A stretch of 64,000 bases of DNA from Ruegeria atlantica (GCF_013032005.1 NZ_WQBE01000003.1:62001-126000); one strand, 5' to 3'. Counted from the stretch's first letter, positions 27,134-36,618 are shown. A program made the numbers and translations. The notes: a model not told the origin generated them from the letters alone.

Positions 27134-28036
27134 TCAGCTCCGCTTTAGTTTCGGGTCCAGCGCGTCGCGCAGACCGTCGCCCATCAGGTTGATGGCCAGC
27201 ACGGTGACCAGGATGGCCAGGCCGGGGAATGTCACAACCCACCATGCACGCAGAATGAACTCTCGCGCTTCGGCCAGCATGGTGCCCCATTCTGGCGTGG
27301 GCGGCTGCGCGCCCATGCCTAAGAAGCCAAGGGCTGCGGCGTCCAGAATGGCGGTCGAGAAGGACAGCGCCGCCTGCACGATGATCGGGGCCAGGCAATT
27401 GGGCAGCACGGTCTTAAACATCAGCCGCGCTTTGCTGGCACCGGCCACGCGGGCCGAGGTGACATAATCCTTCTGCCGTTCAGACAAGACCGAGGCACGG
27501 GTCAGACGCACGTAGTGCGGCTGAAAAACGATGGCGATGGCGATCATGGCGTTGGTCAGCGAGGGCCCGAGTATGGCGACCAGAACCAATGCCAGCAATA
27601 GCGACGGGAAGGACAGAATGATATCCATCACCCGCATGATCATCGTATCAACCCATTTGGGTGCAAAGCCGGACAACAGACCAATGATCACACCGCCTGT
27701 CACGGCCACACAGACCACAACGATGCCGACAAAGAAGGAATAGCGGGATCCCATGATCAGGCGCGACAGCATATCCCGGCCCAGTGGGTCAGTGCCCAGC
27801 GGAAAGGCCCAGCTGCCACCCTCTTGCCACGCCGGGGGCTGCAGGATGTGATTGCGGAACTGTTCCGTCGGATCGTAAGGCGCCAGCAGCGGAGCGAATG
27901 CGGCGCACAAGACAAACGCGGCAAAAACCCAAAGCCCCATGACCGCGCCGCGGTTTTCGCTGAAGTAATACCAGAACTCGCGCAATGCGCTGGGGCGGTC
28001 TTCGGTTTTGGGTGGGGTTGCGGATAGTTCAGCCAT
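27134..28036 (-). CDS. dppC: Dipeptide ABC transporter permease DppC
   Basis: A 300-residue permease with an N-terminal OppC_N segment (REFWYYFSENRGAVMGLWVF) and six hydrophobic segments. The coupling loop is YVTSARVAGASKARLMFKTVLP. ATG at 28036 overlaps the dppB stop as TGATG, so translation is coupled. It forms the membrane channel with DppB. Confidence 0.93.
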   Translation of the reverse strand: MAELSATPPKTEDRPSALREFWYYFSENRGAVMGLWVFAAFVLCAAFAPLLAPYDPTEQFRNHILQPPAWQEGGSWAFPLGTDPLGRDMLSRLIMGSRYSFFVGIVVVCVAVTGGVIIGLLSGFAPKWVDTMIMRVMDIILSFPSLLLALVLVAILGPSLTNAMIAIAIVFQPHYVRLTRASVLSERQKDYVTSARVAGASKARLMFKTVLPNCLAPIIVQAALSFSTAILDAAALGFLGMGAQPPTPEWGTMLAEAREFILRAWWVVTFPGLAILVTVLAINLMGDGLRDALDPKLKRS

Positions 28037-29043
28037 CACCGCCTCCGGATTTTGGGGTTGATGATGCCGTAGAGGACATCGACCAGCAGGTTCACCAGCA
28101 TGACGATCACCGCGATCATCAACAGGCCACCCTGGACCACCGGATAGTCACGGCGGAAAATGCTATCGACCATCCACTTGCCGATACCCGGCCAGCTAAA
28201 GATCGTCTCGGTCAGGATCGCCCCGGCAAGCAAGGTACCGACCGATAGGCCGATCACAGTAATCACAGGGATCAACGCATTCCGTAGCGCATGCAGCCCG
28301 TTGATCCGTGTCGGCGCAAGACCCTTAGCCCGGGCAGTGCGGATGTAATCCTCGCCCAAAACCTCAAGCATGGCCGAGCGTGTCTGACGTGCAATCACCG
28401 CCAGCGGGATGGTGCCCAGTACGATCGTCGGCAGGATCAGGTGCCGGACGGCCGAACCAAACGCCCCCGCCTGGCCTGACAACAGACTGTCGATCAGCAT
28501 GAAACCGGTGACACTGGGGAAATAATACAGCAGGTCAATCCGACCCGAGACTGGCGTCCAGCCCAGATTGCCAGAGAACACGATGATCAGCAGCAGCGCC
28601 CACCAGAAGATCGGCATCGAATACCCGACCAAGGCTGACGACATCAGCGCCCGGTCGAAAAACTTGCCCCGGTTAACCGCCGCGATCACGCCGGCAGGCA
28701 ATCCCAGTGCCACCGCAAAGATCATTGCACAAAGCGACAGCTCCAGCGTGGCAGGGAACAAGGCGAAGAACTCATCCCAGACCGGCTTTTTGGTGACAAA
28801 GCTCTCGCCCAGATCGCCATGCAGGACGCCGACAAGGTAATCCCAGTATTGTTGCAGGACCGGTTTGTCGAAGCCCAGCTTCTCGACCATCTCCTGATAG
28901 CGTTCCTCGGTCATGCCACGTTCGCCAGCCATGACGATGATGGGATCACCGGGCAGGACCCGGATGAACATGAAGGAAATCAGCGTCACGCCCAGAAATG
29001 TCGGAACGAACATGCCAAGGCGTGTGAGTAAGTAGCCAAACAT
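28036..29043 (-). CDS. dppB: Dipeptide ABC transporter permease DppB
   Basis: A 335-residue permease very like E. coli DppB: RVLPGDPIIVMAGERG near the start, GYSMPIFWWALLLI in the middle, and the coupling loop GEDYIRTARAKGLAPTRING. Six transmembrane segments are expected. Its ATG overlaps the stop of the M24 peptidase gene as TGATG, so the peptidase belongs to the same operon. Confidence 0.94.
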   Translation of the reverse strand: MFGYLLTRLGMFVPTFLGVTLISFMFIRVLPGDPIIVMAGERGMTEERYQEMVEKLGFDKPVLQQYWDYLVGVLHGDLGESFVTKKPVWDEFFALFPATLELSLCAMIFAVALGLPAGVIAAVNRGKFFDRALMSSALVGYSMPIFWWALLLIIVFSGNLGWTPVSGRIDLLYYFPSVTGFMLIDSLLSGQAGAFGSAVRHLILPTIVLGTIPLAVIARQTRSAMLEVLGEDYIRTARAKGLAPTRINGLHALRNALIPVITVIGLSVGTLLAGAILTETIFSWPGIGKWMVDSIFRRDYPVVQGGLLMIAVIVMLVNLLVDVLYGIINPKIRRR

Positions 29044-30137
29044 CAGCGACCTATGATTGTGAGATCTTTGGGAAAGCGGGTCAGCGACCGGCAGCCATCC
29101 CGTGTAACAAGCACGTCATCTTCTATGCGAACGCCGAAATTGTCCAGATCATAAAGGCCCGGTTCGTTGGTCCAAACCATTCCGGGCAAGATTTTCTGGT
29201 CATTCCCGCGCATGATATACGGTGCTTCGTGGACGTCCCGGCCCAGACCATGTCCGGTCTTGGTGCGGATGCGGTCGGCAAAAGGCGAGGCCTCAAGCAC
29301 GCTGATGACCGCGTCGTCGATATCGTGCGCGGTCACGTCGGGGCGGCAGGCCTCGAAACCGGCGAGATTGGCGCGCAGGACTGTATCGTAGACCGCCCTG
29401 CCCTCGTCCGAGACCTCTTTGACGAAAAAGGTCCGGGTAATATCGGCGGCAAAACCGTGTTTGCGGGCACCGAAATCGAACAACAGCGCGTCGCCAGGTT
29501 TGATCCTGTAATCCGCTCGCGCCTTGCCATGCGGTTGAGCCGAGTTATCGCCCGCGGCGACAATCGGCGCAAAAGCCAAGGCGGCAGCGCCTTCGGCAAA
29601 CAACGCCTGGATCAGGGCCTGTTCGATCTGAACCTCGGTCTGACCGATACGCACATTTTCGATGACGCGCGCCAGCGCTCGCTCCGAGATATCAATTGCC
29701 GCCTGTAGCGCCGCGATGTCCTCATCGGTCTTGATGATACGCAGACCGGAAATCTCACGCTCGCCGTCTACAATGCGCAAGTTGGGCATCGCGCGGGTCA
29801 GCGCCTTTGATACGAAAACCCGCATCACCTGACCTTCGACCGCCAGTGACGACAGAGGCATATGCGCGGCCAGCGCGGCAAAGGCTTCGTCATAGCCTGC
29901 TTGATCGCGCCAGTCAAAGACAGCGCCGTCAAACCCGACCAGCGCCCATGACCCCAGCTCAAGATTTGGCACAATCGCGGCCGGGGCACCTTCGGCTGGG
30001 ATCACAACCACGAAAGGCCGTTCGTGGCTCATGAAGGGTTTTCCCAAAGCGCGGGTGAAATTCGGGCCAGGCACCAGCGCCACGGCGTCTACTGACATGT
30101 CCTTTGCCAGTTGACGGTACTCGGACAAATCCGGCAT
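29043..30137 (-). CDS. M24-family metallopeptidase (Xaa-Pro aminopeptidase-like)
   Basis: A 364-residue peptidase with an N-terminal creatinase-type domain (1-135) and a C-terminal pita-bread catalytic domain. The five metal ligands are all visible: Asp in LLFDFGARK, Asp in GFAADITRTF, His in KTGHGLGRD, Glu in TNEPGLYDL and Glu in VRIEDDVLV. No signal peptide, so it acts in the cytoplasm on imported peptides, probably releasing residues before proline. ATG at 30137 has GGAGGT 9 bases upstream. Its position between dppA and dppB couples uptake and breakdown of peptides. Confidence 0.9.
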   Translation of the reverse strand: MPDLSEYRQLAKDMSVDAVALVPGPNFTRALGKPFMSHERPFVVVIPAEGAPAAIVPNLELGSWALVGFDGAVFDWRDQAGYDEAFAALAAHMPLSSLAVEGQVMRVFVSKALTRAMPNLRIVDGEREISGLRIIKTDEDIAALQAAIDISERALARVIENVRIGQTEVQIEQALIQALFAEGAAALAFAPIVAAGDNSAQPHGKARADYRIKPGDALLFDFGARKHGFAADITRTFFVKEVSDEGRAVYDTVLRANLAGFEACRPDVTAHDIDDAVISVLEASPFADRIRTKTGHGLGRDVHEAPYIMRGNDQKILPGMVWTNEPGLYDLDNFGVRIEDDVLVTRDGCRSLTRFPKDLTIIGR

Positions 30138-30162
30138 TCGCGCCGACCTCCAGAAATAGAAA

Positions 30163-30192
30163 ACCGGAGCCGCCAATTTGGGCGGCTCCGGT
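30163..30192 (-). terminator. Strong hairpin after dppA (intra-operon terminator)
   Basis: ACCGGAGCCGCC (30163-30174), loop, GGCGGCTCCGGT (30181-30192): a perfect 12-bp stem. On the minus strand it is followed by TTTCTATTTC. It lies 15 bases after the dppA stop and 26 bases before the peptidase start, so it should end most dppA transcripts and let a minority read into the peptidase-dppBCDF genes. Confidence 0.82.
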
Positions 30193-30206
30193 CAGTGAGT
30201 GGTGAT

Positions 30207-31790
30207 TTATTCGACGCTCACGCCATAGAAGATGTGGCCACCCAGCGGGTGCACCTTGTAGCCCTGCACCTTATTGCTCATCGGCATGTAAACGACCGAG
30301 TGTGCGATGGTGGCCCATGGCGCCTGCTCTTTGAAGACGACCTGAGCATCCTCATACAGCTTGGTGCGTTCAGCCTGATCGGTGGTTTGCTTGGCTTTCA
30401 GGATCAGATCTTCGAACGGTTCGTGGCACCATTGTGCACGGTTCGATGCTTCGCGACCGTCACAGCCCAGAAGTACGGCCAGGAAGTTGTCTGGATCGCC
30501 GTTGTCACCGGTCCAGCCCAGCAGAACGGCGCCATCGCGGTTCAGTTCTTTCGAGCGCGACAGATACTCGCCCCATTCATAGGACACGATCTCAACATCC
30601 ACACCGACCTTAGCAAAATCCGCCTGGATCAACTCCGCCATGCGGCGTGCGTTCGGGTTGTACGGACGCTGTACCGGCATCGCCCAGATCTTCATCGACA
30701 GATCGGAAACACCTTCGGCTTCCAGCATCGCCTTGGCCGCTTCGGGGTCATAGGCATCGTCGGTGATGGCGTCGTTATAGCCCCACATGGTCGGCGGGAT
30801 CGGGTTCTTGGCCACCTGGCCCGAGCCCTGGAACACAACGTCGATGATGGCGTTCTTGTCGATCGCCATGTTCAACGCCTTGCGGACGTTCGGATTGTCG
30901 AACGGCTCCATAGTGGTGTTATACGCCAGATAACCGACGTTTAGGCCTTCCTGCTCCATCATGTTGATGTCGCCGTCATCCTTCATCGCCTGAATGTCAG
31001 CCGGGTTCGGATACGGCATGATGTGGCATTCGCCGGCCTTCAGCTTTTGGTACCGAACCGAAGCGTCTGGAGTGATCGCAAAGATCAGGTTTTCCACGTC
31101 CGCCGGGTCTTTCCAGTAGTCGGCATTCTGCGCATAGCGGATCACGGCGTCTTTCTGATAGGCCACGAACGAGAACGGACCAGTGCCGATGGGCGCGGTG
31201 TTCAGCTTTTCAGGTGTACCTGCCGCCATCATCGCATCGGCATATTCAGCCGACAGGATCGAGGCGAAATCCATCGCCATGTTGGCCACAAACGGCGCTT
31301 CGGGCTTGGTCAGAGTGAATTTGACCGTATAGTCATCGACCTTTTCGATGGACTCGACCAGATCTGGCATGCCCATACCTTGGAAGTATTCCCAGGTGCC
31401 GCCGGACACCTGATTGAACGGGTGACCTTCGTCCTTCTGACGCATGAACGAGAAGATCACGTCATCGGCGTTAAAGTCACGGGTCGGGGTGAATTCGTCG
31501 TTGGAATGGAACTTGACGCCCTGACGCAGTTTGAACGTGTACTCCAGACCGTCATCGCTGGCTTCGACGCTTTCGGCCAGACCGGGAATGACGTTGGTCG
31601 TTCCGGTTTCGAATTCCAGCAGGCGGTTGTAGATCGGGTGCGAAGACGCATCAAAAGTCGTCCCGGCGGTGAACAGGGCCGGATCGAACCCTTCGGGCGA
31701 TCCTTCAGAGCAATACACCAGAGTGTTTGCCTGTGCCGCGGCAGCCGACAAGGCGATCGCAGCAGTTGCGGCCATCAATTTCAGTTTCAT
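30207..31790 (-). CDS. dppA: Dipeptide ABC transporter substrate-binding protein DppA
   Basis: A 527-residue SBP_bac_5 protein. Residues 1-21 are a signal peptide (LMAATAAIALSAAAAQA). The mature start, NTLVYCSEGSPEGFDPALF, is nearly the E. coli DppA start, and TTFDASSHPIYNRLLEFE continues the match. It binds dipeptides, and in some bacteria haem or aminolevulinate, in the periplasm. It is the first gene of the operon, has an operator-like site 99 bp upstream and is followed by a strong terminator. Confidence 0.94.
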   Translation of the reverse strand: MKLKLMAATAAIALSAAAAQANTLVYCSEGSPEGFDPALFTAGTTFDASSHPIYNRLLEFETGTTNVIPGLAESVEASDDGLEYTFKLRQGVKFHSNDEFTPTRDFNADDVIFSFMRQKDEGHPFNQVSGGTWEYFQGMGMPDLVESIEKVDDYTVKFTLTKPEAPFVANMAMDFASILSAEYADAMMAAGTPEKLNTAPIGTGPFSFVAYQKDAVIRYAQNADYWKDPADVENLIFAITPDASVRYQKLKAGECHIMPYPNPADIQAMKDDGDINMMEQEGLNVGYLAYNTTMEPFDNPNVRKALNMAIDKNAIIDVVFQGSGQVAKNPIPPTMWGYNDAITDDAYDPEAAKAMLEAEGVSDLSMKIWAMPVQRPYNPNARRMAELIQADFAKVGVDVEIVSYEWGEYLSRSKELNRDGAVLLGWTGDNGDPDNFLAVLLGCDGREASNRAQWCHEPFEDLILKAKQTTDQAERTKLYEDAQVVFKEQAPWATIAHSVVYMPMSNKVQGYKVHPLGGHIFYGVSVE

Positions 31791-32093
31791 GTGGGTCTCC
31801 CAGAAATGAATTTATTCAGACATTCGCGTTGCTCTTTGTGGTCAGAGCATTCCTAGACGACTCGTGTCATCGCGATATCTCTGCCCAATGTATCCAAAAT
31901 ACAAAATCCATTGTCAACTGACTTGCACACGCTAATTTGAGCAACCCGTTAACAAGGCGGATACCCCCACACGTTCGGCCTTTTGGGTCGTTCGGGCAAG
32001 AGGATAATCACCATGACCTAACGGCCCATGTCTTGCTACGTGACAGCGTGACGGTCGCCATCGCAGGTCAAGATACAAGAGATCAGTTGACGG
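31791..32093. other. Intergenic region holding the dpp promoter and operator
   Basis: About 300 bp upstream of dppA and downstream of the LysR gene. The dppA-proximal half is A/T-rich and contains the operator-like 19-mer at 31889-31907. The remainder contains no gene I can support and no clear terminator for the LysR gene. Confidence 0.5.
31889..31907. promoter_or_regulatory. Putative GntR operator upstream of dppA
   Basis: TGTATCCAAAATACAAAAT is the exact reverse complement of the 19-mer at 24473-24491 before gntR, including the inverted repeat TGTAT-N5-ATACA. A 19-base identity between two regulatory regions 7 kb apart is very unlikely by chance. It is placed about 100 bp before the dppA start, where binding could block or activate the promoter. 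Confidence 0.72.
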
Positions 32094-33014
32094 TCAGTGT
32101 GAAAAAGTGGGCGTAACCCCGACAGGTGGCCGTTCATTGATATAGGCACCGATACGGTCCAATAGCGGTCGGCGGGGACACCCCGGACGCGTTGCAGCGC
32201 CCAGGTTTCGCAGATTGCCGGGGCCTTCGAACGGGACAAAGCACAAAGGCCACTTGTCCCGTTTGAACTGTTCCGCCGCCAATGCCGAGACGATGGTGCA
32301 ATCATCCGAGTGGCAGATATGGCGGCAGATCGTCTCGAACCGAAGCGCACTTAGATCAAACCGCTTGCTGGCCCGGTTCGAGGGGTCTGATTCAGGCAAC
32401 CGGTCTTCCAGTTCATAGCCAAAACTATGGGGAAGCCGGATAAAATCATGCACCGGCACATCTTCTGGCGCGATAGATGGCAACATGCACAGCGGGTGGC
32501 CCTCGCGTACGGCCAGAAACAGGGGTTCAGACCAGATCGAGGTGAAATCCAGCGCTTCGCTGTTGTTGACCTTTGCCACCAGGGCGACGTCCAGCGTGTG
32601 ATCTTCAACCATTTGCAACATGTTCTGTGGCAGATCTTCAACCATGGTGACACGCATGTTGGGAAAAAGCGCGCTGAACAGCTCGGAAAAATACTGCGTC
32701 AGATAGGGGGCCAGTGTCGGGGTCATACCGATATTGAAAGGCACTGCCTCGGGGTTTCGAAACTGAGTCGCGGTATCTCGGATGTTCTGGGCGTCTTTCA
32801 GGATGCGCTCGGCAATGGCGATCACGCGATTGCCACAAGCAGTGGGGCGCACTTCGCTATTCAGGCGCAGGAACAGATCCGTTCCCAATTCCTGTTCCAG
32901 CTTCTTTACCTGATTAGACAAAGCGGGCTGCGAGACATTGCAGGCCACAGCCGCCTGACTGAACTGGCCGTGTCTGGCAATGGCAAGCACATATTCCAGG
33001 TCTCTGAAGTTCAT
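32094..33014 (-). CDS. LysR-family transcriptional regulator
   Basis: A 306-residue LTTR. Residues 1-60 are the helix-turn-helix (FRDLEYVLAIARHGQFSQAA, SQPALSNQVKKLEQELG), of the OxyR-like subtype. The ligand domain starts near residue 90. The peroxide-sensing motif of true OxyR (GHCLRDQ) is absent: the corresponding stretch is EGHPLCMLPS, so it should not be called OxyR. It lies upstream of dppA on the same strand and divergent from the RTX gene, either of which could be a target. Confidence 0.88.
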   Translation of the reverse strand: MNFRDLEYVLAIARHGQFSQAAVACNVSQPALSNQVKKLEQELGTDLFLRLNSEVRPTACGNRVIAIAERILKDAQNIRDTATQFRNPEAVPFNIGMTPTLAPYLTQYFSELFSALFPNMRVTMVEDLPQNMLQMVEDHTLDVALVAKVNNSEALDFTSIWSEPLFLAVREGHPLCMLPSIAPEDVPVHDFIRLPHSFGYELEDRLPESDPSNRASKRFDLSALRFETICRHICHSDDCTIVSALAAEQFKRDKWPLCFVPFEGPGNLRNLGAATRPGCPRRPLLDRIGAYINERPPVGVTPTFSH

Positions 33015-33353
33015 GGTTTTGAGTCCGTGATCCGTTTCCGATCCCGCTGGGGATGCCCTTTACATACGCCAACCGGCGCGCCGCTGCAGGAAATCGGCAT
33101 CACAATCACTGACAAAACCGTCAATCCGCGCCATTGAATAGAAGGGCACTGCGGAGACATGCCACGTAACCAATTGAAAAGAAACGAGGCACGGTGGCCA
33201 GATATCACGCCATCCGTGACTATTTGCATTGGTTATACCGCCAATTCGAAGGATGAATTTTAGCTGCGCCGTGGAGGTGACTACCCCTTTGCTACGTGGA
33301 ATGCCCAGACCAGCGGGCGGACCGCATTACGCAAACCCATGATGGAGTCCCCC
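33015..33353. other. Divergent intergenic region (LysR / RTX gene)
   Basis: About 340 bp that should hold promoters for both the LysR gene and the large RTX gene. No frame is convincing, and no repeat or RNA gene is seen. GGAG at 33343-33346 serves as ribosome site for the RTX start chosen here. Confidence 0.4.
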
Positions 33354-36300
33354 ATGCTGTCCCAACTTATGGAAAGCTTACGCGCACGTCTTTTAACCAC
33401 GTCCACATTGGCACAAGAGACCAGCCGCGATGGCCAAACCCTTTTGAACAACTTTTTCCAAAGCACGGTTGTCGATGACACTCCGGCCTTTGTGCTGGCC
33501 AATGATTTCTCGCGCCTGCTGAACTTTGGTGAGATAGTCACCAACAACGCCGTGGCCGCTGTGCAGGCGCAGGGTGAAGATGTCGACATCTTCAACTTTG
33601 CCTCGGGCCGGATCGAAGCAAATAACGGTCCCGAAGTTCTGGCCACCGGCGTTCAGGTGACCGGCAGCGCCGCAGTCCGAAACTTCGGAGAGATAGCCGG
33701 GGAATTTAACGGAGTGCAGTTTGCCGGGCCTGACAGCTCTGGCAGCCTGGATAATTTCCGCGGCGGCGTGATCAGTTCGGACAGTCGTGCGGTTGATATT
33801 CAGGGTCAGGGCATTGATGTGCGCAACTTTGGCGACATCATCGGCACCGGCGATCAGCGCAACGGCACGATTTATACCAACAGCACCGCCGAGGATGTTT
33901 CGATCTCGAACTTCTCAGGCGCCACGATTGATGCCGGTGACGGCAATCAGGGCGCCGGTATTTCGCTGCAAGTCGGTGATGAGGTCGGAGACCGCGTGGA
34001 GACCGACGTGTTCAACGGCTTTGGCGCGACCATTCAAGGCCGCGGTCAGGCGGCGGCAAATACAGGTCTGGCCGGAGACGGCATCCGCATCGATGATGGT
34101 GCCGAAGGTGCCATTCTTGAAACCGAGATCATCAATAGCGGTCTGATTTCGACCGAAAGCAATCAGGGCACCGCCGCCGGTATTCGCATTGCCAATGGCG
34201 CAAATGCCGAAGGTGAGATTCTGAACACCTCGACCGGTGTGATCGAAGGGCCTCGCAACGGTCTCTATATCGGTGAAGGCGAACATGATCTGGATGTGCT
34301 GAACCTTGGCACCATCCAATCAGGCAGCCGCGCGGTTAATATCGACGGCTCCGGCGTTGATCTGGTCAATGGCGGTTACATTCTGGGCTCTGGCGATCAG
34401 CGCAACGGCACGATCTACGCCGACGACACCGCGTCTGATTTCTCGATCAACAATCTGGCAACCGGCTCAATCGATGCAGGCGAAGGCAACCAAGGCGCTG
34501 GCGTTTCACTTTCCCTGTCTGCCGAAGGCAATGGTGAGGTCGAAGTGACCAACGCAGGCTCCGTCGCCGGTCGCGGCAATGCAGGCGCTGGTCTGGGCAC
34601 CGCCGGAGATGGCATCCGTCTGGAAGGCGCCCGGCTGGAAGGCGGCGGCTTTGGCCCTGCTCTGTTCACCGGAACGATCACCAACACAGGTTCGGTCTCG
34701 TCCGAAGGTGCAAATGGCACTGTCGGCGCGTTCCGCGCTGTAAACAACGTCAATTTCCAAGGCCAACTGGTCAACGAGGAAACCGGCGTCTTTGCGGGTG
34801 GTCAGAACGGTGTCTACTTTGGCACAGGCGATCATTCGGGCGGGTCCTTCGTCAACCGGGGTATTGTCACCTCGGACAGCCGCGCGCTGAATATTGACGG
34901 AGAAGGGCTCGAGGTCATCAACGAAGGTGACATTCTGGGCACCGGCAACCAGCGCAACGGTACGGTTTATGCCGATGGTACCGCCGACAACTATACCTTT
35001 ACCAACACCGGTCTGGTTGACGCGGGCGAAGGCAATAACGGCTCAGCCGTCTCGTTGCAAACCGGCGATGTTTCTGGGGATGTGGTCTCGGCCGCTGTCG
35101 TCAACGAAGGCACGCTGCAAGGCCGCGGAGACGCCGCGGAGGGCAACCAGGTGGGCGATGGCTTGCGCCTGTTCACCAGCCAGGATGACGCGTCCTTTGC
35201 CGGAGTTGTCGTCAACGAAGGTCTGATCGCGGGATCCGAGGACTCGGACGCTGCAGCGGGCTTGCGCGTTGATGGCGGTCTGAACCTTGTTGGTGCCGTC
35301 CTGAACGAGGGCGAAATCCGCGGCACGGTCAACGCAATCGACGCCTCGGACGCAGGCACCGTCACCATCGTTAACGACGACGAAGGCGTGATCAACGGTG
35401 ACATTCTGCTGAGCGATGGCGACGATATCTTTGTCGATCTGGGCACTACCAATGGTGACATCGACGGCGGCGCAGGTGATGACGTTCTGATTGCCGGCGA
35501 TGCCGACAATGTTCTGACCGGTGGTCTGGGCAATGACTTCATCGACGGTGGAGACGGCATCGACACGGCCGACTTCTCGGATCTGGACGTCGCGGTCGAG
35601 GTTCGTCTGGACGCCAACGGCAATGGCACCGCCACCCGCGATACCGGGTTCAACATCTCGGTCACCGATGCGGTTATCGCGGCACCGGATCAGTTCGGGT
35701 CCAACATTGCCGATGGTGCCGGTTTTGTTGAGCAGGCGGTTCAAGGCAACCTCTACTACAACATCCACACCAACCAGTTCCCGGCGGGTGAAATCCGCGG
35801 GCAGCTATCGGTCGACAGCGACGTGACCGAAAACGGTATCCGCACCGTTAGCCTGAGTGGCGGTTTGGACGCGGCGCAAGAGCCAGGGCCGCTGTCAAAC
35901 AGCGAAGCGACCGGTGAGGCCACCGTTGTCATCACGCAGAACCTGAACACTGGTGAGGTCACCTATTCCAGCGAGCTGAGCGTTGTTGGCATCAGCGAAG
36001 CAGAGCTGGGCACCCCAATCCCCGGCACTGTTTCGGCGATCCATCTGCACAATGCTCCGGCGGGCGTGAACGGCCCGGTGGTGCAGGACACTCTGGTCGA
36101 CGCAGGTGCAACGCTGGATGTGAATGCGACCGGGGGCACCGGTGTCATCGGTCAGGACGTTGTCGAAAACCAGTTCGAGACCGACGTGCTGCAGTCCATT
36201 GAAAACGTCATCGGGTCCGATGATGGCGATGTGATCGTCGGCAGCGATCTGTCCAACGTGCTGAATGGCGGCGCGGGCGGAGACCTGATCTCGGGTGAAG

Positions 36301-36557
36301 GCGGTGATGACATCCTCATCGGCGGGCTGGGACGAGACACGTTCTCGTTCGGTGAAGACTTCGGCAATGACGTGATCCAGGACTTTGAGATCGGTCGCGA
36401 TCAGCTGCAGTTCGGCGACCTCGGACCCGATTTCGGCGGCGCGGTGAATGTTGCGCAGGATGGCAATGACACCCTGATCACCTTTGGCAACGAAGGCTCG
36501 GTCCGTCTGGCTGGGATCAACAGCGCAGACCTAACCGAAGACGACTTCGTCGCCTAA
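33354..36557 (+). CDS. Large repeat-rich RTX/CHRD secreted protein
   Basis: A 1067-residue acidic protein lacking Cys and a Sec signal. The N-terminal 620 residues contain three copies of a 181-184-residue beta-helix-like repeat, marked by SGDQRNGTIYADDTA-type strings encoded near 33852, 34395 and 34947. RTX calcium repeats follow (DGGAGDDVLIAGDADNVL; GGAGGDLISGEGGDDILIGG). Between them are CHRD-like pieces, NIHTNQFPAGEIRGQL and then SGGLDAAQEPGPL with AIHLHNAPAGVNGPVV. A C-terminal RTX end (FEIGRDQLQFGDLG) suits type I secretion by the next two genes. ATG at 33354 has GGAG 7 bases upstream; ATGs at 33339 and 33342 lack one. Confidence 0.88.
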   Translation: MLSQLMESLRARLLTTSTLAQETSRDGQTLLNNFFQSTVVDDTPAFVLANDFSRLLNFGEIVTNNAVAAVQAQGEDVDIFNFASGRIEANNGPEVLATGVQVTGSAAVRNFGEIAGEFNGVQFAGPDSSGSLDNFRGGVISSDSRAVDIQGQGIDVRNFGDIIGTGDQRNGTIYTNSTAEDVSISNFSGATIDAGDGNQGAGISLQVGDEVGDRVETDVFNGFGATIQGRGQAAANTGLAGDGIRIDDGAEGAILETEIINSGLISTESNQGTAAGIRIANGANAEGEILNTSTGVIEGPRNGLYIGEGEHDLDVLNLGTIQSGSRAVNIDGSGVDLVNGGYILGSGDQRNGTIYADDTASDFSINNLATGSIDAGEGNQGAGVSLSLSAEGNGEVEVTNAGSVAGRGNAGAGLGTAGDGIRLEGARLEGGGFGPALFTGTITNTGSVSSEGANGTVGAFRAVNNVNFQGQLVNEETGVFAGGQNGVYFGTGDHSGGSFVNRGIVTSDSRALNIDGEGLEVINEGDILGTGNQRNGTVYADGTADNYTFTNTGLVDAGEGNNGSAVSLQTGDVSGDVVSAAVVNEGTLQGRGDAAEGNQVGDGLRLFTSQDDASFAGVVVNEGLIAGSEDSDAAAGLRVDGGLNLVGAVLNEGEIRGTVNAIDASDAGTVTIVNDDEGVINGDILLSDGDDIFVDLGTTNGDIDGGAGDDVLIAGDADNVLTGGLGNDFIDGGDGIDTADFSDLDVAVEVRLDANGNGTATRDTGFNISVTDAVIAAPDQFGSNIADGAGFVEQAVQGNLYYNIHTNQFPAGEIRGQLSVDSDVTENGIRTVSLSGGLDAAQEPGPLSNSEATGEATVVITQNLNTGEVTYSSELSVVGISEAELGTPIPGTVSAIHLHNAPAGVNGPVVQDTLVDAGATLDVNATGGTGVIGQDVVENQFETDVLQSIENVIGSDDGDVIVGSDLSNVLNGGAGGDLISGEGGDDILIGGLGRDTFSFGEDFGNDVIQDFEIGRDQLQFGDLGPDFGGAVNVAQDGNDTLITFGNEGSVRLAGINSADLTEDDFVA

Positions 36558-36568
36558 GCGATCCACAA

Positions 36569-36592
36569 CGGGGCGGTCTTGTGGCCGCCCCG
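36569..36592 (+). terminator. Hairpin between the RTX gene and its exporter genes
   Basis: CGGGGCGG (36569-36576), loop TCTTGTGG, CCGCCCCG (36585-36592), with two more pairs possible inside. There is no T-run, so it probably stabilises the RTX message or attenuates read-through into the exporter genes rather than ending transcription. Confidence 0.55.
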
Positions 36593-36618
36593 CTTGCCAA
36601 ACCGGAAAGGGCTATCCG

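Noticed and set aside
32094..33014. LysR regulator as OxyR
   Set aside because: The peroxide-sensing Cys motif is absent, although the N-terminus is OxyR-like.
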